DNA of 64,000 nucleotides. It comes from Sphagnum compactum (taxonomy: Eukaryota; Bryophyta; Sphagnopsida; Sphagnales). Shown here piece after piece: positions 57,387 through 64,000 of the stretch. A model generated the notes under the pieces. The model had not been told where the DNA came from. It saw only the letters and a program-made list of their open reading frames with translations, and ran no database searches. The stretch is taken from contig OZ234496.1 in assembly GCA_965153455.1 (NCBI GenBank), forward strand, positions 21,134,304-21,198,303, given 5' to 3'. The first letter of the stretch is position 1, and each line of letters begins with the position of its first letter. The position numbers and the translations under genes are program-made.

Positions 57387-58672
57387 GGTAGTTCCCCACT
57401 TTTCATTGGTTAGTAGGCCTTATGGTTGCCAGAAAATATTTGGTGCATATTATTTGTGTCCCAAATTTTTGTTAATTTTTTCAAAATTATATTAGTTTTG
57501 TCAAATTTAGTTTAGCCAAGTGTACATTAACTTAGTTGGGTTGAATTTAATTAGGCAAGTTTAGGTTAGTTTAACTAAGTTAAAATTATTTTAACTAAGA
57601 TAAAATGAATTAACCCACCCCCCCCCCATAATGAACTTGTAAAAAAAATTCAACCTAAAACCCCTCCCACCCCCCTTCAACATATTAACCTAAACCCTAA
57701 CCCCCCTCCTATACATATGATCTGGCCACTACGCCCGTAAGGACGCAGGCTGGAGGCTGTTTGACCACAAAAAAGGGGGCGTAGTGGCAAGCTGTTCTCC
57801 CGTAGTGGCAGGCTTTTTTTGTTGACCTTTTTCACTTTTTGTTACTTTTTGTTACTTTTCTTACTGCTCGTAAATTTTGGAAGTTACTTTTTACTGTCGA
57901 AAGGGGTGAGGTTTGTTACTTTTTGTACCTTTTTTTACTGCTGGTAACTATGATAAATTATTTTTTACTGGGCCAGGGGAATTACTGGGTTTCATTGTGC
58001 AAGGGGGGAACTTGAAAGGGTGCACATTGATTTTTTATTTTTTTATTGTTGAGGGGGAGGGGGGTGGAGGTATGGAGTTTTTTTTATGGTCCCTTCATTG
58101 GAAATGTGGGGAAAGGGGTTTTCTACAAAATTTTTTTTTGTAGAAAACATGAAACATTCTTAATGTAATCTCACCTCACATGGACCGGAAAAAACAATAT
58201 TGTAACATCGTAGTTCACATAGGTAGAGAAAAGGGAGAACATTACATAATATTTTAATTTTTGGGAGTGGACAAAGTAGGAACATTCCTTCTCATGGATG
58301 GGTCTATGAAAGAGGCCCATGACCCGGATTTTTTTTTATAAGCAATAAGAGCGGGAGGCAAGCCCGGAGCGGACGAATACAAACAACAAAATAGGTCGTC
58401 CAGAATTTGTAATTCACTTAGTAAACCATGGCACATCATTGGAAGGAAAACATACCATGGTACATAGGCAAATTGAACATTAATTATATTATTTTGAGAA
58501 ATGTTGAAATTTTCCCAAACTTAGCTAAATTAACCTAAAATAAATTAAATTTCTTAAAACTAGTATAATTTTGAGAAATTTAACAAAATTTTGGGACACA
58601 AATAATATGCCCCGAATTTTTCCAACAACCAGAAGGCTTACTAACCAATGAAAAGTGGGGAAGTACCCCTAT
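57387..58672. mobile_element. Foldback or TIR element with about 170-bp arms
   Basis: Sequence rightward from about 57403 (TTCCCCACTTTTCATTGGTT, GCATATTATTTGTGTCCCAA) recurs reverse-complemented ending at about 58668 (AACCAATGAAAAGTGGGGAA). Mismatches and small gaps rise inward. The interior holds a CTATACATATGATCTG copy (57709 onward) and unrecognised sequence to 58490. No transposase seen, so it is probably a non-autonomous foldback. Confidence 0.7.
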
Positions 58673-60563
58673 TTGGATTTCGGAAGTCAGAATAAGGAAT
58701 TTTTAATTTCAAAAGATTTCAATTACATGGGTTACAGGTTGATAAAAATTGTTGAAAGTAACCATTTTCAAAATAAATGGCACTCATGGGCTTTAATCCA
58801 TTAGTGTGTTTTTTTTTCCCCGGATGTCATCACTACCATCTACCAAATAGATTATGAAGCCTTCTTAGACGGACATTTTGAATAATGTTGGCTTAACCAT
58901 ATTTTTAGACCAAATCCGTTTGGAGCTAGATTTTGTGTATGAAACATTGAGGTGCTTGAGTACCGGAGGCCAATGGACCAACATGAAGAAGGGACGAACC
59001 CCAAGTTTGTTTTAGGGGGGAGGGGCTCCTAGACTTTGTTTTTTTAACAAATAAGAATGTCGATTGTGAAAAAACCAGGAAGGGTACTAAGGTTTAAGGG
59101 GTTTAAGGTTAGATTGTAAGCTTCTTGGATTTGTCTCCATTTTTTATTTCTTTTTATGGCAGTCTACATTTTTTTCCTCCTTCACATGTCTTCTGTCTCA
59201 AGTCCATCACAACTTGCGTAGGGTTTAGGGTTGTATTAGTGCTATTTAAATACTTTCACAAAAAATTTCAAGATGTCTAAGGTTCAGTGCTTTGTTCGTG
59301 TAAAATAGGCATTGAAACAATTTAGATTGTAATGACTTAATTTTGGTATTGTTTAAATGATAAATGACGTAGCACCGTATTTGCATTGGATTTTTGTTGT
59401 TTGACATGTTGTATTCACGTTATGTCCATATTGTAATGATATTGCATTAATATTGTGATTGTATTGGATATGCACTTTTAATTGTAAATGATACACTGTT
59501 GTTACAATATGGTTACAAACTCTATTATTGTATTGATTCTATATTATATTCATGTTGTCTGTATTTTGAATTTTTGTTGTACTCATTTTTTTCCAACATC
59601 ATATTTGCATTGCGCATGCATTGTTGAACGTAAGGGATGCAATGTTACAACAACATAGCTACAAACTAGATATTCAATATTGACTCAATGTTTTATTCTT
59701 GTTGCTTATGTTATTGTATATATGTTATACTCACACTTTCCCAACATTGTATTTGTATTATTTTTGTGTTGTTGAAGGTAGGTGATGTAATGTTGCAACA
59801 ACACAATTGCAAATTGGATATTCAATGAAAACCAATCAATGTTGTATTCATGTTTATTATGATGTTGTAAATGTGTTATAGGCACACCACAACAAAAGCA
59901 TTTAGAAATTGCATATGCACCATTGGTAGCAAGAGATACGATATCGCAACAACATGTTTACAAACTTTGTATTGGTATTGATTTAGTAAATGATAATCAA
60001 TATTGGATAGTATTGATAAACAGTGCTACTATAGAATGTTCCACTGACCCAATTCACAAGGCGCACCTAATATGGTCAAACAAAAATACAACTCCAGTTA
60101 TGGAATTACAAAACTTCATGTAGATAACTTCCTGTACTTATAGGGTACCTCTGTGATGGTTTAGAACATATTCCACCTTGGTTCAAACCTATACATATGT
60201 TCTTTTTATTTTTATTTTTTTGAAACAACCTACCACTACGGGGCAATAGCCTATACATATGATCTGAGCATTACAATCATAAGGTTGTTGGCTCAAGGTT
60301 GTTTGACCACAAAAAAATCCAATGCAATGCCAAGCTGTTTCACTGTAGTGGCAAGTTGTTTTTTTTAAAAACTTTTTTTCATTTTTTGTTACTTTTTTAC
60401 TGCTTGTAACTTTCATAAATTATTTTTTACTGTTGAGATAGGCCAGGGGTATTATTTTATTATATTTATTTCATTGTTTAAGGGGAGCGGGTGCGCCTTG
60501 ATTTTTTTTCTCTTTTTTTTTATTGTTGAAGGGGAGGGGGTGGAGGTTAATGTTTTTTTTCCC
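58673..60563 (+). repeat. Unit B of the CTATACATATGATCTG family
   Basis: From the word AACCATTTTCAAAATAAATG (about 58759) the order matches unit C: GGAGCTAGATTTTGTGTATG, AGATTGTAAGCTTCTTGGAT, GACGTAGCACC, ORF copy 2 (59923-60123), CCTTGGTTCAAAC, then a short form (60189) and a standard form (60251) of the 5-prime module. The G-rich body of this unit may be the one at 57709, separated by the foldback arm. Confidence 0.75.
59923..60123 (+). other. Triplicated short ORF, copy 2
   Basis: 66 codons, same as the copy at 52453 except ISQQ for ILQQ, NSATIEC for NNAITEC, and PVMELQ for LVMGLQ. The same TGTTATAG precedes the extended frame. Not recognised. Confidence 0.4.
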
Positions 60564-62701
60564 CTACACATATGCTATGGGCATTACGCCCATAAGGTCG
60601 CAGGCTAGAGGCTGTTTGACCACCAAAAACCCAATGTAATGCCATGCTATTTTAGTAAAATGCCAGGCTTTTTTTAAATTTTTTGTTATTTTTTGGGTCT
60701 TTTTTTACTACTTATAACTTTTGTAAATTATTTTTTACTGTTAGGGGGCAAGGTGAATTGTTTTAGGGCTTTTGTTTTTTAATCTCCTTCGTTTGGCGTG
60801 TGCAAGGAGGAGGGGAAGGGGTTTGATTTTTTTCGTAAAACTTTTTTTTCATTATTGAATGGCTAAGGAAGGGGGCCAGGGTTATATATATATATATACG
60901 TTGAAGGGGGATGGGAGGGGGAGGGGGTTGATTTTATTTACAAATTCATTATGGGGGTTTTGGTTGGAAGTATCCATTTTCAAAAATAAAAAGGCACTCA
61001 TGGGCCTTGATTCATCAGTGTTTTTTTTTTTTTCAAATGTTGTGTATGAAATGTTGAGATGTCGGAGCACGAAAGGCCAATGGACCAACGAGAAGAAAGG
61101 AAGAACCCCAAGTTTGTAGAGTTGGGGGGGCTCTTAAACTCTCCTTTGTTTTATAAACAAAAATGCTGGTTGTGAAGCCCAGGGTTTGGGGGGTTGAAGG
61201 TTAGATTGTAAGCTTCTTGGATTAGAGTAAGGAATGTTAATTTCAAAATATTTCAATTGCATGGGTTATGGGCTAATAAAAATTGTTGAAAATAGCCATT
61301 TTCAAAATAAATGGCACTCATGGGCCTTAATCCATTAGCGTTTTTCTTTTTTTCCTCCAGATGTCATCATTACCATCTACCAAATAGATTGTGAAGCCCT
61401 TTTAGACAGACACTTTAATTAATGTTAGTTTGACCATATTTTTAAACCAAATGCATTTGGAGCTAGATTTTGTGTATGAAACATTGAGGTGCTTAAGCAT
61501 TGGAGGCCAATGGACCAACAGGAAAAAGGGAAGAACCCCAAGTTTGTTTGGGGGGGCCAAGCTCTTAGACTTTTGTTTTTTAATAAACAAGAATGTCGAT
61601 TATGAAAAAACCAAGAAGGGTAAGGTTTAAAGGTTAGATTGTAAGCTTCTTGGATTTGTCTCCATTTCTTGTTTCTTTTTATGGCGGTCTACGGTTCTTT
61701 TCTCCTTCAGATGTCTTCTGTTTCAAGTCCATCACAAAGTGGGGACCCCTTTGTATTGGTGTTATTTAAATACTGTCACAATACTTCTCAAGATGTCCAA
61801 GGTTCAATGCTTTGTTCATGTAAAATAAGCATTGAATCAATTTAAAATGTAACGACTTAATTTTGGTATTGTTTAAATAATAAATGACGTAGCACCATAT
61901 TTGCATTTGTTGTTTGACATGTTGTATTCACATTATGTCGATATTGTAATGATATTGCATTAGTAATGTGATTCTATTGGATATGCACTTTTAATTGTCA
62001 ATGATACAATGTTGTTATAATATGGTTACAAACTCTATTATTGTATCGATTCTCTATTATATTCATGTTGTCTATATTTTGTATTTATGTTGTACTCATA
62101 TTTTTTCAACATCATATTTGCATTGCACATGCTCAGTTGAACGTAAGGGATGTAATGTTGCAACAACATAGCTACAAACTAGATATTCAATATTGATTCG
62201 ATGTTTTATTCTTATTGTTTATGTTACTGTATATATGTCATAATCACACTTTCCCACCATTGTATTTGTATTGTTTTTGTGTTGTTGAAGGTAGGTGATG
62301 TAATGTTGCAACAACACAATTGCAAATTGGATATTCAATGAAAACCAATCAATGTTGTATTCATGTTTATTATGATGTTGTAAATGTGTTATAGGCACAC
62401 CACAACAAAAGCATTTAGAAATTGCATATGCACCATTAGTAGCAAGAGATATGATATCGCAGCAACATGTTTACAAACTTTGTATTGGTATTGATTTAGT
62501 AAATGATAATCAATATTGGATAGTATTGATAAACAGTGCTACTATAGAATGTTCCACTGACCCAATTCACAAGGCGCACCTAATATGGTCAAACAAAAAT
62601 ACAACTCCAGTTATGGAATTACAAAACTTCATGTAGACAACTTCCTGTACCTATAAGGTACCTTTGTGATGGCTTAGAGCATATTCCACCTTGGTTCAAA
62701 C
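60564..62701 (+). repeat. Full unit C of the CTATACATATGATCTG family
   Basis: This 2138-bp unit starts CTACACATATGCTATG with GGGCATTACG / GTAATGCC hairpin arms, then the T-rich and G-rich body (including TATATATATATATA near 60884), AACCATTTTCAAA-type words twice (about 60975 and 61290), the AT-rich segment, ORF copy 3 (62451-62636) and CCTTGGTTCAAAC. It is bounded on both sides by 5-prime motifs of the family, so it is the best definition of one complete unit. Confidence 0.75.
62451..62636 (+). other. Triplicated short ORF, copy 3
   Basis: Same reading frame as the copies at 52453 and 59923, almost identical to copy 2 (ATG in place of ACG in the DTI stretch). Not recognised. Confidence 0.4.
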
Positions 62702-63518
62702 CTATACATATGATCTGTTTTTTTTTACTTCTTCAAACAGCCTCCCACTACGCTTAAACAGCCTATACATATGATTTGAGCATTACATTCATAAGGTCGC
62801 AGGCTCAAGGCTGTTTGACCACAAAAAACCCTATTGCAATGCCAAGCTGTTTGAGTGTAGTGGCAAGTTGTTTTTTTCAAAACTTTTTTTCACTTTTTGT
62901 TATTTTTTTACTGCTTGTAACTTTCATAAATTATTTTTTACTGTTGAGAAAGGCCAGGGGTATTATTTTATTATATTTACTTCATTGTTTAAGGGGAGCT
63001 GGTGCACCTATACATATGATCTGACCACTACGCCCGCAGGGACAAGGGTTGGGGGCTGTTTGACCGCCAAAAAGGGTCCGTAGTGGGGCCTAATTAATTG
63101 TAAATGATACAATGTTGTTATAATATGGTTACAAACTCTATTATTGTATTGATTCTATATTGTATTCATGTTGTCTATATTTTGTATTTATGTTGTACTC
63201 ATATTTTTTCAACATCGTATTTGCATTGCATGTGCATTGTTGAACATAGGGGATGCAATGTTGCAACAACATAGCTACAAACTAGATATTCAATATTGAC
63301 TCGATGTTGTATTCTTGTTGTTTATGTTACTTTTCAATCAGCATTCTTCCATATCTTAACTGGCAGGTATCCACAGTGACACTTATGTCAACAAGGACTC
63401 AAGAAGCAGACTCAAAAACCAGATGAAAAACTCCATGAAAGTGTGGCTAGCAATTATGAAGGAATAAATGTACAGTAGAAACCCAACCATTGCAACTCCC
63501 TATCTACCATCCAAATCT
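62702..63518 (+). repeat. Terminal partial copies of the repeat family
   Basis: Short form at 62702, standard module at 62763, another 5-prime module at 63008 (ACCACTACG / CGTAGTGG arms). From about 63090 to 63335 an AT-rich segment matches 62010-62250 of unit C. Beyond 63340 the composition changes to that of the adjacent gene, whose 3-prime UTR occupies 63340-63518. Confidence 0.7.
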
Positions 63519-64000
63519 TCACTTGAGGGTTTTGAAGTTCTTGTTGCTTACAAGCCAAGCTGCATATTCTGCTGCCTCCATGTCATATGATTCAGGAGTA
63601 TCTCCATGAAGAGAGTGGAACTAGGGAGGAGACTGAGCTTTCATGGCATCTAGCCATGTGACCAAATGTCCCTTGTCTGTAACATATGGATTGTGTTTCT
63701 CTTGCAGGACAATGGGAATGGGCTGTGAAGACACAGAGCTTGCATGTGAGCTTGCAACTGTGGCCTTTGAAGGAGAAGTAGACAACATCAATGTTGCTGA
63801 AGGACAGGAGGTGTTTGACAATTCTGCACAAACAGCTGCTCGCTTGGATCCCAGGGTCAAGCCACCAACCAAACTCTCTCCTACGTTGGAAAAGCTTGCC
63901 CGAATAAGCACTGCTTCCCTGTCTTGGCAATCCTCGTGCTTGAACAGAGTATCAAGACTCTCACCCACCTCCCTGACCTTTAACACCATTTCAATTTCTA
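63519..64000 (-). CDS. C-terminal exon of an unrecognised protein, with in-frame TAG
   Basis: The minus-strand frame is open from the window edge: EIEMVLKVREVGESLDTLFK, then FSNVGESLVGGLTLGSKRAA, a Ser/Thr-rich stretch, KHNPYVTDKGHLVTWLDAMK and AQSPP, where TAG occurs (63621-63623). The same frame then continues FHSLHGDTPESYDMEAAEYA and AWLVSNKNFKTLK to TGA (63519-63521). The tail looks protein-like (acidic, then AAEYAAWL), so the TAG is probably a recent premature stop, or the tail could be 3-prime UTR by chance. The Ser-rich middle suggests a disordered linker. I do not recognise the family; the rest of the gene lies outside the window. Confidence 0.55.

Overview
The window is nuclear DNA of a land plant. 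It has split genes with canonical GT-AG introns, degenerate plant telomere-type repeats (CCCTAAA), Ty3/gypsy retrotransposons, Helitron ends and a CACTA-type DNA transposon. The best clue to lineage is a disease-resistance-type gene whose N-terminus is an alpha/beta hydrolase rather than a TIR or coiled coil. That architecture (HNL, hydrolase-NB-ARC-LRR) was described in liverworts and is not typical of flowering plants, so a non-flowering plant with a repeat-rich genome is the best guess. The species cannot be named from this sequence. Nearly everything lies on the minus strand or in repeats, and most genes carry breaks.

Layout. 1-5480: AT-rich, nothing recognised. 5481-12100: a decayed minus-strand Ty3/gypsy element in the order gag, zinc knuckle, protease, RT/RNase H, integrase. 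13834-25867: the HNL gene on the minus strand, made of three hydrolase exons, one NB-ARC exon with an in-frame TAA, and a giant LRR exon of 33 units of 48 residues. Its fossil LRR tail is split by a 2623-bp CACTA-like element (14334-16956) with a 3-bp target duplication. 25868-27640: GC-rich, with two minisatellites upstream of the HNL start. 29157-32804: an intron-containing copy of ribosomal protein L5 with in-frame stops. 33932-37431: Helitron ends, including two head-to-tail units with a PIF1-helicase C-terminus. 37585-38301: a probable solo LTR. 43200-46800: gene fragments, including a lone first exon of a VAMP72-type R-SNARE. 46968-48369: transposon-associated ORF pieces with a DUF8039-like segment. 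48785-49455: telomere-like DNA plus palindrome-bearing tandem repeats. 49456-63340: a complex of one repeat family that starts with CTATACATATGATCTG, with a truncated chromovirus (53387-55765) and a foldback element (57400-58672) embedded in it. 63519-64000: the C-terminal exon of an unrecognised gene entering from the right.

How it fits together. The HNL gene is the main biological object: a candidate immune receptor whose hydrolase, nucleotide-switch and recognition modules can all be read in one splice-consistent frame. One stop codon in NB-ARC decides whether it is live. Much of the rest records repeat invasion. The best-supported novelty outside the HNL gene is the CTATACATATGATCTG repeat family, whose predicted hairpin arms change together between subfamilies.
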